Source: Sphingomonas abietis (GTDB taxonomy: Bacteria > Pseudomonadota > Alphaproteobacteria > Sphingomonadales > Sphingomonadaceae). Taken from it: DNA of 64,000 nt. Below, piece after piece: positions 51,387 through 60,985 of this stretch. Every line of letters begins with the position of its first letter. Within the stretch, counting starts at the first letter, position 1. The notes below the pieces were generated by a model. It did not search any database and was not told where the DNA came from. It saw only the letters and a program-made list of their open reading frames with translations. Both the position numbers and the translations under genes were made by a program. The stretch is from assembly GCF_027625475.1 (NCBI RefSeq), contig NZ_CP115174.1, forward strand, positions 3,814,501-3,878,500, given 5' to 3'.

Positions 51387-53990
51387 TCAGAACTTGTAGC
51401 CCGCGCGGATGCCGACGGTGCGCGGCGGCAGGATGACATAATAGTCGGTGAGCGAGCAGGAGCCGCATTCCTGGAAGGATGAGACGTCCGCCTTCTTGTC
51501 GAACACGTTGGTGGCGAACAATTCGGCCGAGATCGCCTTCCACTCCAGCCCGGCGGCGAGATCGACCAGCGCATAATCCTTGAGCGTTGGCACCGGATCG
51601 TTGACCGCGCCCAGTCGCAGCGCCGAGCTGGCCTTGCTCTGGAAGGTGATCGCGCCCTGGAGATGCGCCTTCACCTCGTCGCCCACCGCGAACTCGTAGC
51701 GGGTGGTGGTGTTGAGCTTGTACTTGGAGGCGATCGGCAGGCGCGTGCCCTTGGGGGCGACCACGCTGTTGCCGTCCTCCGCACAGGTGAAGGTCGGATC
51801 GTCGACCGCGCAGAGATTGGCGCGCAGCTTGCCGTCGGTATAGGCCGCCGTCGTGAACACGGTGAGACCCGGCGTCGGCACCAGCGTGACATCGGTCTCG
51901 ACGCCGCGGATGCGGGCATTCGGGCCGTTGTGGATTTCGGTGAAGCTGTTCTGGCCGAGGAAGCTGTACTGGAAATGCTTCCAATTCTCCTGAAAGATGG
52001 CGCCGTTCCAACGCACCGTATGATCGGCCCAGCTCGTCTTCCAGCCGACCTCGTAATTGGTCAGGAAATCGGGCTGGTACGGATCGAGATCGGCCCGACG
52101 ATTGATGCCGCCGGGGCGGAAGCCGCGCGACCAGGTGGCATAGACCATCGCGTTGGGCGTGATCTTCCAGGTCAGGTTCAGGCGATGGATGACACCGTCC
52201 CCCTTGGTCCGCTTGGGGCTGATCGAGCCATCCGAATTATAGACGCCGAGATTGGTGCAGGGGCCGAGGCCTTGGGCCGCAGGCGCGAAGTCCCGGTTCA
52301 CCAGTATCTGGTTGCCGTCTGCGTCGCGGACGATCGCGGTGCCGCCATCCGTCGTGAAGCAGCCCGGCACGCCGGTCCGCGAACTTTCCGCCGCGTTGGT
52401 GGGCGCACTTCCGCCGATCGTATAGTTGGGATTGAGCCCGAAGCCGAAGAAGCCGATCAGCGAGTTGTCATATTTATAGTAACGCAGGCCGCCGGTCAGC
52501 GTCAGGTTGTGGAGGATGTCGAAGCTCGCCTCGCCGAACGCCGCATAATCCTTGTCGATGCGGTTCTGGTCGGTCAGCCAGAGCGTGCCGGGATGGCCGT
52601 TGACCGACACGTCGGAGCCCAGCCCGGTGACCTGATAGTCCTGAACGATGTGGTGGAACTGGCGCTGATAGAAGAGACCGCCCGTGACCCGGAGCCTGTT
52701 TTCCTGCGGCGACGAAATCCGCAATTCCTGGCTCACCTTGTTGAAGCTATCCTTGCCGACGATCCGCTGGATCGGGTTGATCGTGTTGCCGGCATTATCC
52801 TGAAAAGCGAAATAGTTGGCGAGGCCGCCATAAGACGAATAGAGAACATGGTCATATTGCGTCGCATAGTCGGTATAGTCGCTCGACGAATTGGTCTTCC
52901 GCCACAGATAGGCGCCGGCATAGGTCAGATCCCAGTTGCCGATCTTGCCCTCGATGGTGAGCGCGCCCTGCACATAACGGTCATGGCTATATTCGGGCAG
53001 GAAATGCTGGACCTCCAGCCCCGGCAGGTTCGGATCATAGCCGAACGAGCCATGATTCTTCTGGTCCTGCCCGAAGACGGTCGCCGTCGCCGTCCAATTG
53101 TCGTTGAGATCGACCTTCAGCGCGCCTCGGCCGCCATAGATGTCGACGTCGTTATAGTTCTTCTTGACGAAATCCTTGTTGTCGATGGTGATGCCGGGGT
53201 TGTAGCCGGCCGGGACGCCCGGATCCTGCCCGCCCGGCGCGACACCGCCGGTGTAGCCGGGGCTGTCGGCATTCGGCGTGCCGGTGAAGGTCCGCGTGCC
53301 GTGGACATTGTCGATATAGCCGGCGTCATGCTCGTAGAAGCCGACCAGGCGCACCGCGACGCGATCGGTGACCGGCACGTTGACGAAACCCTCGGCCTTG
53401 CCGCCCTGGCTGCCGTGCGCGACGGTGTTCCCCTCGACGTCGACCTTGCCGTAGAAATGCGAGGTGTCGGGCTTGTTGGTGATGATGCGGATCGTGCCGG
53501 ATTCGGACGAGGCGCCGTAGAGCGTGCCCTGCGGGCCGGACAGTTCCTCGATGCGCGAGATATCGTAGATGTGGATGTCGAGGGTGCCGCCGATCGTGGT
53601 GATCGGCTGCTCGTCGAGATAGACGCCGACCGACGGCAGCGAGCCCGAATGGTTGCCGTCGCCGCCCGAGACGACGCCGCGGATATACACCGTCGTCGAG
53701 CCCGGCTGGATCTCCTGATAGGAGACGCTCGGCAGCTGCTTGGTGTAATCGTTGAAATTGGCGATATTGAGCTGCTCGATCTTCTGCGACGTGATCGCCT
53801 GGATGCTGATCGGCACCTTCTGGATATTCTCGGAGCGCTTCTGCGCGGTCACGATGATCTCGCCATTGTCCGGCGCGACGACGGGAGCCGGAGCGGCAGG
53901 CGCGGTGGCCTGCGCGAAGGCCGGCGCCCCCAGCCCGGCCAATGCGGTGGTCGCGAGAAGCAAAGCCGGTAACGGCCTGTGATCGAACAT
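51387..53990 (-). CDS. TonB-dependent receptor
   Basis: 867 residues. Signal peptide ending AFAQ, TonB box GEIIVTAQKRSE, plug domain (about 50-165: VYIRGVVSGG, LYGASSESGTIRIITNKP) and a 22-strand-type barrel ending in YKF. It imports a substrate across the outer membrane using TonB energy. The ligand is unknown; neighbours (amidohydrolase, sulfotransferase, M20 peptidase) hint at a peptide-like compound. Confidence 0.93.
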   Translation of the reverse strand: MFDHRPLPALLLATTALAGLGAPAFAQATAPAAPAPVVAPDNGEIIVTAQKRSENIQKVPISIQAITSQKIEQLNIANFNDYTKQLPSVSYQEIQPGSTTVYIRGVVSGGDGNHSGSLPSVGVYLDEQPITTIGGTLDIHIYDISRIEELSGPQGTLYGASSESGTIRIITNKPDTSHFYGKVDVEGNTVAHGSQGGKAEGFVNVPVTDRVAVRLVGFYEHDAGYIDNVHGTRTFTGTPNADSPGYTGGVAPGGQDPGVPAGYNPGITIDNKDFVKKNYNDVDIYGGRGALKVDLNDNWTATATVFGQDQKNHGSFGYDPNLPGLEVQHFLPEYSHDRYVQGALTIEGKIGNWDLTYAGAYLWRKTNSSSDYTDYATQYDHVLYSSYGGLANYFAFQDNAGNTINPIQRIVGKDSFNKVSQELRISSPQENRLRVTGGLFYQRQFHHIVQDYQVTGLGSDVSVNGHPGTLWLTDQNRIDKDYAAFGEASFDILHNLTLTGGLRYYKYDNSLIGFFGFGLNPNYTIGGSAPTNAAESSRTGVPGCFTTDGGTAIVRDADGNQILVNRDFAPAAQGLGPCTNLGVYNSDGSISPKRTKGDGVIHRLNLTWKITPNAMVYATWSRGFRPGGINRRADLDPYQPDFLTNYEVGWKTSWADHTVRWNGAIFQENWKHFQYSFLGQNSFTEIHNGPNARIRGVETDVTLVPTPGLTVFTTAAYTDGKLRANLCAVDDPTFTCAEDGNSVVAPKGTRLPIASKYKLNTTTRYEFAVGDEVKAHLQGAITFQSKASSALRLGAVNDPVPTLKDYALVDLAAGLEWKAISAELFATNVFDKKADVSSFQECGSCSLTDYYVILPPRTVGIRAGYKF

Positions 53991-54096
53991 GGATGCCCCC
54001 TTGTTTTATGTATGTCGAAAAGCTGTTCCGCGTTGGAAACAGTGTCAAGCGACCCCCAACATCCTCATTATATTGCGTCGCCGCATGGCAAATCCG

Positions 54097-56082
54097 TCAC
54101 AGTGACGGCACCTGCGGATAGGCCTCCAGCACCGGCCCGAGCGCGTCCCTGAGCGGCCCGAGCCAGCGATCAAATTGCTTCCATTGCTCCATCCCGTCGC
54201 GGAAGATCGGGCGGCGCACCTGTTCGGACGAGGCGGTGCGCACCGCCCGCCGGGTCTCGTGGAAACGCAGGCAGGCCTCCTCGAACGGCAGCCCGGCATG
54301 GGCGAGCAAGGCCCGCGTCTCCGCCTCCTGATCCTCGACCATGCGCTCGTAGAAGACGCGATGGACCGCGCCGGGCAGCACGCCGTCGACATGCGCCATC
54401 CACGCCACATAATCGCGATAATAAAGGCCGAGATCGGTGAGATCGTAGGTGAAGGTCTGCCCCTGCGCGAAATGCTGCTTGAAGTTGGACAGGCAGCAGC
54501 CGAGCGGATGGCGCCGCGCATCGATGATCGTGGCGTGGGGCAGGATCAGCTTGATGAAGCCGACCTGCGTCCAGTTGTTCGGCATCTTGTCGATGAACAG
54601 CGGCCGATCGGTGCGGCGCTGGATGCGGGTGCGTTCGAGATATTCCTCGCCGAGCGCGCCAACCTCGTCCCGACCCAGCGCGCCGACCCGGCCCGGCCCG
54701 ACGCGCGCCACCATCGCGGCGATATCGGGCAGCTCGGCGGTGCCCTCCACCTGGCTGTGGCTGGCGAGGATCTGCTCGATCAGCGTCGATCCCGATCGCG
54801 GCAGCGAGACGACGAAGATCGGATCGCGCGCCGCGCAGCCCCAGCCTGCGCGCTCGGCGAAGAAGGCCGGCGTGTAGAGCGCCCGGTTGCGCTCGACCGA
54901 GCGGGTGAGATCGGCCGGATCATAATCGATGATCGCGCGGCGGCCGCGATTGCCCGCGACATAATGAGCGAACGCCGTCTCGGCGTGGCCGGCATCCTCC
55001 TCCGCCTTGCCCAGCGCGAATTCCAGATGGAAGCGATCGTCGCCGTCGAGACCGGGCGTGTTCAGCGCGGCGCGCATCGTCGCCCGATCGGCCTCGGTGA
55101 AGCGGATGGTCTTGAGGTTGGCGAGGCTCCACCATGCCTCCCCCAGCGTCGGCTGCATCGCGATGGCGCGGCGATAGGCGGCGATGCTCTCATCCTGCTC
55201 GCCCAGCGTCTTGAGCATATGGCCCAGACTCATCCACACCTTGGGCTGGTTCGGATAGCCGACCAGCACCTGCCGATAGAGCGCGATCGCCTGCTCATAA
55301 TCGCCGAGCCGGCTGAGGATCGCGGCCTTGAGGTTGGTATAGGAGGGATGACCCGGCTCCGCCGCGAGCAGCGGATCGACCATCGCCAGCGCCTCCTCCA
55401 GCCGCCCCTGCCGGTGCAGCACCAGCGCGAGATTGTGGCGCGCCGCGGTGAAGCCGGGTGCGAGCTCGACGGCGCGCTCGAGCAGGTACGTCGCATCGCG
55501 ATAGCGCGCGAGGCGGCCGGCGACTTCCGCGAGCATCCGCATCGCGGCGACATCGGTCGGCCGCTGCTTCAGCCGCGCGCGCAAGATGGGCTCGGCGACG
55601 TCCAGCCGCCCGTCCGCCAACGCCAGCGCCGCCTCCATCATCTCGGGGTCGGACGAGGCAGCGCGCACACCGGCGAGATAGGCATGGTCCGCGCCCGCTT
55701 CGTCGCCCGACAGGCGCAGCACGTCGGCCAGCGCGGTCCACGCCGCCGCCATATCGGGCTTGAGATCGACGGCGCGGCGCAGCGCGGCGATGGCCGCCGG
55801 CGCATCGCCTGACTGATAGGCGGTGACGCCCAGTTCATAGGCGGTGGCGGCGGATTGCGGCTGGACCGCCGCCAGCCCGCCCAATGTGGCGCGGGCCTCG
55901 GCGAGCCGGCCCGCCATCCGCTCCGCCCGCCCCCGGAGCAGAATGGCCTGCGGCGTGCCCGGTGCCGCACGAAGGATTTCGGTGATCTGGAGCAATGCGA
56001 GATCGGGCCGAACGGCGATCAGCCGCTCGGCGTGCGCGAGCGCCTCCTCCAACGATCCCACCGCTTGCGAGCTGCCCGCCAC
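54097..56082 (-). CDS. TPR-sulfotransferase fusion protein
   Basis: 661 residues. About nine tetratricopeptide repeats (residues 10-340) precede a sulfotransferase domain: PAPS-binding VVSLPRSGSTLIEQIL, then FIDKMPNNWTQVGFI and IIDARRHPLGCCLSNFKQHF. No signal peptide. The GTG at 56082 is chosen because GAAGGGGG lies just upstream; a longer frame adds 31 poorly supported residues. It would add a sulfate group to an unknown acceptor, with the TPR part choosing the partner. Confidence 0.85.
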   Translation of the reverse strand: MAGSSQAVGSLEEALAHAERLIAVRPDLALLQITEILRAAPGTPQAILLRGRAERMAGRLAEARATLGGLAAVQPQSAATAYELGVTAYQSGDAPAAIAALRRAVDLKPDMAAAWTALADVLRLSGDEAGADHAYLAGVRAASSDPEMMEAALALADGRLDVAEPILRARLKQRPTDVAAMRMLAEVAGRLARYRDATYLLERAVELAPGFTAARHNLALVLHRQGRLEEALAMVDPLLAAEPGHPSYTNLKAAILSRLGDYEQAIALYRQVLVGYPNQPKVWMSLGHMLKTLGEQDESIAAYRRAIAMQPTLGEAWWSLANLKTIRFTEADRATMRAALNTPGLDGDDRFHLEFALGKAEEDAGHAETAFAHYVAGNRGRRAIIDYDPADLTRSVERNRALYTPAFFAERAGWGCAARDPIFVVSLPRSGSTLIEQILASHSQVEGTAELPDIAAMVARVGPGRVGALGRDEVGALGEEYLERTRIQRRTDRPLFIDKMPNNWTQVGFIKLILPHATIIDARRHPLGCCLSNFKQHFAQGQTFTYDLTDLGLYYRDYVAWMAHVDGVLPGAVHRVFYERMVEDQEAETRALLAHAGLPFEEACLRFHETRRAVRTASSEQVRRPIFRDGMEQWKQFDRWLGPLRDALGPVLEAYPQVPSL

Positions 56083-56239
56083 ATACCCCCTTCGCCGCCC
56101 ACTGAATGGGTCGACCCGCCAATGAGAGGGCCGCGACAGCCCCAAGTCAATCAGGATGTTGCAGTGCGAAGGCAATTATCGGACGATCGTGCAACACGCT
56201 GACGCGGCCACGCAACAAACCGTCGACGGGCAGGCCAGT

Positions 56240-56830
56240 CTACGCCAGCAGCGCGTCGATCCAGCGCCGCGCCAGCGCCATCGCCTCGTCGGCGGTGAAC
56301 ACGCTGCGATCGAGGCAGAGTTCCAGCCACAACCCGTCGATCAGCGCGGTGATCGCGACCGCCTCCAGCCGATGATCGCCCTGGCTGCCGCACGCCACCA
56401 GCAACGCCTCGATCGCCTGTCGGAAAGCCGCATAGGTCTCGGCATGGGCGGCCGCGACCAGCGGCATCGAGGTGGTCAGACCGAGCAGCCCGAGCCAGGT
56501 GGCGAGCAGTTCCTCGTCCATCACCGGCGGCAGGAAGTTGCCTGCCACATAGGCGTAGAGGCGCGCGCGCGGATCGGCGCCCGCTGCCTCCACCGCCGCC
56601 AGCAGCGCGGCGCCGACACGATCGGACACCTGCCGGTAGGTGGCTGCGATCAGCGGCTCGACACCCTCGAAATGATGGGTGACGAGGCCGGGCGACACTC
56701 CCGCCTCCGCCGCGATGGTGCGCACCGAGACCCCGCCCGCCCCCTGTTTCGCCAGCGCGTGGATGGTCGCATCGATCAGCGCCTGCCGCCGTTCGGCGGG
56801 CGCCCGCCTGTAGCCCGCGCGCTGCGTCAT
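56240..56830 (-). CDS. TetR-family transcriptional regulator
   Basis: 196 residues. N-terminal helix-turn-helix IDATIHALAKQGAGGVSVRTIAAEAGVSPGLVTHHFEG, BetI-like C-terminal domain. ATG at 56830 overlaps the M20 peptidase stop (ATGA), so it is co-expressed with that gene and may repress the operon. Ligand unknown. Confidence 0.9.
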   Translation of the reverse strand: MTQRAGYRRAPAERRQALIDATIHALAKQGAGGVSVRTIAAEAGVSPGLVTHHFEGVEPLIAATYRQVSDRVGAALLAAVEAAGADPRARLYAYVAGNFLPPVMDEELLATWLGLLGLTTSMPLVAAAHAETYAAFRQAIEALLVACGSQGDHRLEAVAITALIDGLWLELCLDRSVFTADEAMALARRWIDALLA

Positions 56831-58221
56831 TCGGCGGCGAGCGTCGTCAGCAGGCTGTGCCACTGGCGCAGCGCACCGGGGATCGCCGCCACCGGCGACC
56901 GCTCGTTGAGGCCATGCGCGAAATCGTCGCTCGGCTTCATGAAGGCACCCGACACGCCATAGCTGGGGATACCGACCGCCCGGAAATAGAGGCTGTCGCT
57001 GGCGCCGGCCGACATGCTCGGCACGATCTCCACACCCGGCTGGTTGGCGGCGACCGCCTTCTTCACCGCCGCCATGATCTTCGGGCTGAGCGGCGAGGCG
57101 TCGCTGGCGGTCGGATTGCCGAGCACCGTGAACTGCGCATCCGGATCGGCGACGACCTGCTTCAGCGTCGCCTCGATGTCGGGCACCGTCACGCCGGGGA
57201 AGATCCGGCAATTGACCGAGACGGTCGCCTTCTGCGGCAAAGCGTTGAGCGCATGGCCGCCGCTGAGCATGGTGGCGACGCAGGTGGTGCGGACCTGGCC
57301 GACATATTCGGGCTGCGCCGACAGCGTTGCTGCCGCCGCGGCATCCCTGGGGTCGGCGGCGAAGCGCTTCATCGCCTCGCCGACCGGTCCCGGCGTCCGC
57401 TTCGCCATCGCACCGAGATAGGCGATGGTCAGCTCGTTCGATTGCGGCGGGAACTGGTAGGCAGCGATATTGTCGATCGCCTTGGCGACGCGATAGATCG
57501 GATTGTCCTTCACCGGGCCGGGGCGGCTGGAATGGCCACCGGGGCTGGTGAAGCTGATCTCGAAATCGGCATAGGTCTTCTCGCCGGCCTGCAGACCATA
57601 GAGCAGCGGCTTGCCGTCTTCGGAGAGGGTGCCGCCGCCGCCATCGCCGTTGAGCACGATCTCTGCCCCCTTCAGCTTCTGGGCGAGCGCCTGCGCGGTG
57701 TGCATGTCGGTTTCTTCGTCGCCGGACAACGCCAGGATGATCGTCCGCCTGGGTTTGAAGCCCTGCTGCTTCAACGTCGTGAGCGCTGTGATCACCACCG
57801 ACACGTCGAACTTGTCGTCGATCGCGCCGCGCCCGAAGATATAGCCATCCTCGACCACCGGCTTGAACGGATCGCGGGTCCAGTCCTTCGGATCGGCGGC
57901 GACGACATCCATGTGATCGGAGATGATGATCGGTTTCAGCGCCGGGTCGCTGCCCGGCCAGGTCAGTTCGAGCGTCCCGGTCTCGCCGATCGGGGTGAAG
58001 ACGATGTCCGTTGCGGCGAAGCCGCCCTTGACCAGCGCGCCCTTCAGATAATCGGCATAGACCGGCACCTGATGATTGCCCTGGACGGTCTGGAACCCGA
58101 TCGACGCCTTGAGCAGATCGAGCGCGCGGGCCGCCTCGTCGGAGGCCGGGGCGGCGGCATGGGCGGCCTGCGAAGAGCCTAGAATCGCAGCGGCCAGCAA
58201 GGCTTTTCGGATACGCACCAT
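56827..58221 (-). CDS. secreted M20 family metallopeptidase
   Basis: 464 residues. Signal peptide MVRIRKALLAAAILGSSQA, then M20/M28-type catalytic and dimerisation domains: ISDHMDVVAA (His, Asp), FGRGAIDDK, LSGDEETD (Glu catalytic pair), NGDGGGG and HGLNERSP. It would hydrolyse peptides or acylated amino acids in the periplasm. The promoter region lies between it and the divergent PDZ gene. Confidence 0.92.
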   Translation of the reverse strand: MVRIRKALLAAAILGSSQAAHAAAPASDEAARALDLLKASIGFQTVQGNHQVPVYADYLKGALVKGGFAATDIVFTPIGETGTLELTWPGSDPALKPIIISDHMDVVAADPKDWTRDPFKPVVEDGYIFGRGAIDDKFDVSVVITALTTLKQQGFKPRRTIILALSGDEETDMHTAQALAQKLKGAEIVLNGDGGGGTLSEDGKPLLYGLQAGEKTYADFEISFTSPGGHSSRPGPVKDNPIYRVAKAIDNIAAYQFPPQSNELTIAYLGAMAKRTPGPVGEAMKRFAADPRDAAAAATLSAQPEYVGQVRTTCVATMLSGGHALNALPQKATVSVNCRIFPGVTVPDIEATLKQVVADPDAQFTVLGNPTASDASPLSPKIMAAVKKAVAANQPGVEIVPSMSAGASDSLYFRAVGIPSYGVSGAFMKPSDDFAHGLNERSPVAAIPGALRQWHSLLTTLAAE

Positions 58222-58356
58222 AGATCCCCCTGATCGTGATTTGCCCGACCGTATCGTGACGGCGCAGGCAGTCAACCGACGACTGTGATCACGGGCGACC
58301 GACGGTTGCGACGAGATGCCCCCGGGCGGGGATGAACAAACGGTCATATTGCCCCC

Positions 58357-58857
58357 ATGGCAAGGCAAGTGCGCGCATCCGAAAAGGCGTTCATGGCCAC
58401 CTATCGTCACGCCATGGGGCATCACGGAGGAAAGAGAGTCGCGATCGGCATCATTGCCGTCGTGGCTGCGCTTTTGCTCGTCGTGATCCTGGCGGAACGC
58501 GGCCTGTTCACGCACCTGCCCAACAATGCGCTGCCCGGTGGCGCCCTGCCCGGCATCACGCTGGGCGACGACAGCGACGATCGCGTGCCGGTCGTCACCA
58601 GCGTCCGCTCGAATGGCGAGGCCGAGCGGGCCGGCATCCGGGCGGGCGACGAGATCGAATCGGTGGACGGCCATATGGTGCATGACGTCGCCGCATTGCG
58701 GACGACCGTGCTGTCCGATCGCACCGATCATCCGCTTGCGCTTCATATCCGGCGTGGGGATGCGCTATGGACGGTAGCGCTCGACCGCGCCGAACCCTCG
58801 GCCGGAGGTGAAGCGGCGACGGATACGGGTCATGGCGCAGAAAATCCTTCTGATTGA
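58357..58857 (+). CDS. membrane-anchored PDZ protein
   Basis: 166 residues: a short cytoplasmic lead, one membrane helix (VAIGIIAVVAALLLVVIL, about 28-45), and one PDZ domain (about 70-145: VPVVTSVRSNGEAERAGIRAGDEIESVDG). It has no protease domain. Its end overlaps the response regulator start by 26 bp. It may bring the kinase or a protease together with exposed C termini. Start uncertain (58357 or 58393). Confidence 0.8.
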   Translation: MARQVRASEKAFMATYRHAMGHHGGKRVAIGIIAVVAALLLVVILAERGLFTHLPNNALPGGALPGITLGDDSDDRVPVVTSVRSNGEAERAGIRAGDEIESVDGHMVHDVAALRTTVLSDRTDHPLALHIRRGDALWTVALDRAEPSAGGEAATDTGHGAENPSD

Positions 58858-59518
58858 GGACGACCGGCAAACCGCCGGTTATATCGTAAAAGGGCTCGGC
58901 GAAGAGGGCATGACCGTCGATCATGCCGATAATGGTCGCGACGGGCTCTTCCATGCGACCGATGGCGGCTATGATGCGATCATCCTGGATCGGATGCTGC
59001 CCGGCATGGACGGCATGGCGGTGCTCGGCGCGCTGCGTGCCGGCGGCATCCATACGCCGGTGCTGATGCTCTCGGCCTTGGGGGCCGTCGACGATCGGGT
59101 CGCGGGGCTGACCGCCGGATCGGACGATTATCTCGCCAAGCCCTTCGCCTTCGCCGAACTGCTCGCCCGGCTGCGGCTGATGCTGCGGCGGGGCGGCGTC
59201 GGCGCGCAGCCGACCACCAGCCTCGCCTGCGGCGATCTCGACATGGACCTGCTGTCCCGCAAGGTGAAACGCGGGGCGCGGGCGATCGATCTCCAGCCGC
59301 GCGAGTTCCGGCTGCTCGAATATCTGCTCCGCCACAAGGAACAGGTCGTCACCCGCACGATGCTGCTGGAAGGCGTGTGGGATTATCATTTCGATCCCGG
59401 CACCAACGTCATCGACGTCCATGTCAGCCGCCTGCGCCGCAAGATCGACGACGGCGAGGCCGTGCCGTTGATCCATACCGTGCGGGGCGCCGGCTACCGG
59501 CTCGGCACCGAAGGCTGA
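58832..59518 (+). CDS. OmpR-family response regulator
   Basis: 228 residues. Receiver domain (Asp-Asp in LLIEDDRQ, phospho-acceptor in AIILDRMLPGMDG, Lys in YLAKPFAF) and a winged-helix DNA-binding domain (LQPREFRLLEYLLRHKEQVVTR, VDVHVSRLRRKID-like, HTVRGAGYRL). ATG at 58832 is used; GTG at 58808 also fits. Pairs with the downstream kinase. Confidence 0.94.
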   Translation: MAQKILLIEDDRQTAGYIVKGLGEEGMTVDHADNGRDGLFHATDGGYDAIILDRMLPGMDGMAVLGALRAGGIHTPVLMLSALGAVDDRVAGLTAGSDDYLAKPFAFAELLARLRLMLRRGGVGAQPTTSLACGDLDMDLLSRKVKRGARAIDLQPREFRLLEYLLRHKEQVVTRTMLLEGVWDYHFDPGTNVIDVHVSRLRRKIDDGEAVPLIHTVRGAGYRLGTEG

Positions 59519-59526
59519 TCGCGCCG

Positions 59527-60894
59527 GTGCGCGTGCCCGCTTTCCTGCGATCGTCGACCACGCGCTTCTTCGCGCTCGTGTTCGTGATCCAGCTGATCTC
59601 GGGCACCGCGCTGCTGATGTTCGTGCGCCACATCATCGCCGACGAGCTGGAGCGCACGTCGCGCACGCTGGTGACCGAACTGCACGACGACCTCGTCGCC
59701 GACTATAAGCAGGAAGGATTGTCCGGCCTGCGCCGGCTGATCTCGGAACGGCTGGGTTCCACCCCGGCGCGCGACGCCGCGGTGCTGCTCGACGATCCGG
59801 TCGGCAACCAGCTCGCCGGCAACATCGCGGACTGGCCGCCGATCGTGCCGTTCGATTCGGGCTGGCAGGTGGTGACGCTCTACCGGATGGGGCGCGACCA
59901 CCCCGAACCGATGGGGATCATCGCGTCCAAGCTGCCCGACGGCACCCATCTGCTCGTCGGCCATGTGGTCGAGGGCGATCTGCGCGTTCGCGAGCTGACC
60001 GGCGAGGCGATGGCGGCGGCGCTGCTGCTCGCCGTGCCGCTGGCCTTGCTCGGCGCGATCGTGGCGACGCGGGTGATCACCGGCCGGGTCGAGCGCATCG
60101 CCGAAACCGCGCGCCGCGTCGGCATGGGCGATCTCTCGCTCCGCGTCCCGCACGATGCCGGGATGCACGATGCGTTCAGCGATCTTGCCGCGTCGATCAA
60201 TCTCATGCTCGGCCGGATCGAGGCACTGGTCGCCGAACTGCGCGTGGTGACGGATAGCCTGGCGCACGATCTGCGCTCCCCTCTCACCCGGCTGAGCGCG
60301 ACCGTGGAGCGGGCGCTGCGCGAAACCGATGACGAAGCCGCCATTTCGGCGCTGGAGCGGGTCGGATCGGAAGCCGGGACGCTGCTCGCCATGCTGTCCA
60401 CCGCGCTGCAGATCAGCCGCGCCGAGGCCGGTATCGGGCGCGACCGTTTCGTCGCCACCGACATCGGCCAGATGATCGAGGATCTGGCCGAGGTCTATGG
60501 CCCGCTGGCCGAGGAGCGCGGCTTCCTCCTCTCCGCATCGGGAACCGCAGCAGGCGTGGTGCATCGCGAACTGATCGGGCAGGTGATCGCCAATCTGGTC
60601 GATAACGCGCTGAAATATGGCCGGGCAGGCGGCACCATCGCACTCTCGGCACGCCAGGATGAGGGCGCCGTGATCCTGTCCGTCACCGATGACGGCCCGG
60701 GCATTGCCGAGGCGCAGCGCGAGGAGGCGCTGCGCCGCTTCGGTCGGCTCGACCCGGCACGCAGCGCGAGCGGTGCCGGCCTCGGCCTTGCGCTGGCGGC
60801 GGCGGTGGCCCGGCTCCACGGCGGCACGATCACGCTGGGCGACAATGCGCCGGGCCTTTCGGTTCGGCTGACATTGCCGCAGGACACCGCCTGA
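59527..60894 (+). CDS. membrane sensor histidine kinase of the PDZ-linked pair
   Basis: 455 residues with TM1 (about 15-35), a periplasmic domain of about 125 residues, TM2 (about 160-185), HAMP, H box DSLAHDLRSPLTRLSA, N box NLVDNALKYG, and G boxes DDGPGI and GAGLGLALAAAVARL. It has the full kinase set. Starts at GTG 59527, 9 bp after the regulator stop. A tandem repeat straddles the stop codon. Confidence 0.93.
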   Translation: MRVPAFLRSSTTRFFALVFVIQLISGTALLMFVRHIIADELERTSRTLVTELHDDLVADYKQEGLSGLRRLISERLGSTPARDAAVLLDDPVGNQLAGNIADWPPIVPFDSGWQVVTLYRMGRDHPEPMGIIASKLPDGTHLLVGHVVEGDLRVRELTGEAMAAALLLAVPLALLGAIVATRVITGRVERIAETARRVGMGDLSLRVPHDAGMHDAFSDLAASINLMLGRIEALVAELRVVTDSLAHDLRSPLTRLSATVERALRETDDEAAISALERVGSEAGTLLAMLSTALQISRAEAGIGRDRFVATDIGQMIEDLAEVYGPLAEERGFLLSASGTAAGVVHRELIGQVIANLVDNALKYGRAGGTIALSARQDEGAVILSVTDDGPGIAEAQREEALRRFGRLDPARSASGAGLGLALAAAVARLHGGTITLGDNAPGLSVRLTLPQDTA

Positions 60895-60919
60895 ACCGCC
60901 TGAACCGCCTGAACCGCCT
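60889..60919. repeat. 9-bp tandem repeat over the kinase stop codon
   Basis: GCCTGAACC occurs three times in a row (60889-60915) plus a partial fourth copy. The first copy contains the TGA stop, so changes in copy number would not alter the protein. Confidence 0.8.
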
Positions 60920-60985
60920 TGTGGCCGGCGCCGGCGCACGGCGAGGCCAGTTCACCTCGTCAACGGCGCCGAAAGGCGATCTGCC

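Noticed and set aside
51663..53972. 769-residue frame antisense to the TonB receptor
   Set aside because: No signal peptide or motif; the receptor on the other strand is certain.
54175..55812. 545-residue frame antisense to the TPR-sulfotransferase gene
   Set aside because: Shadow of a GC-rich gene with clear TPR and P-loop motifs on the minus strand.
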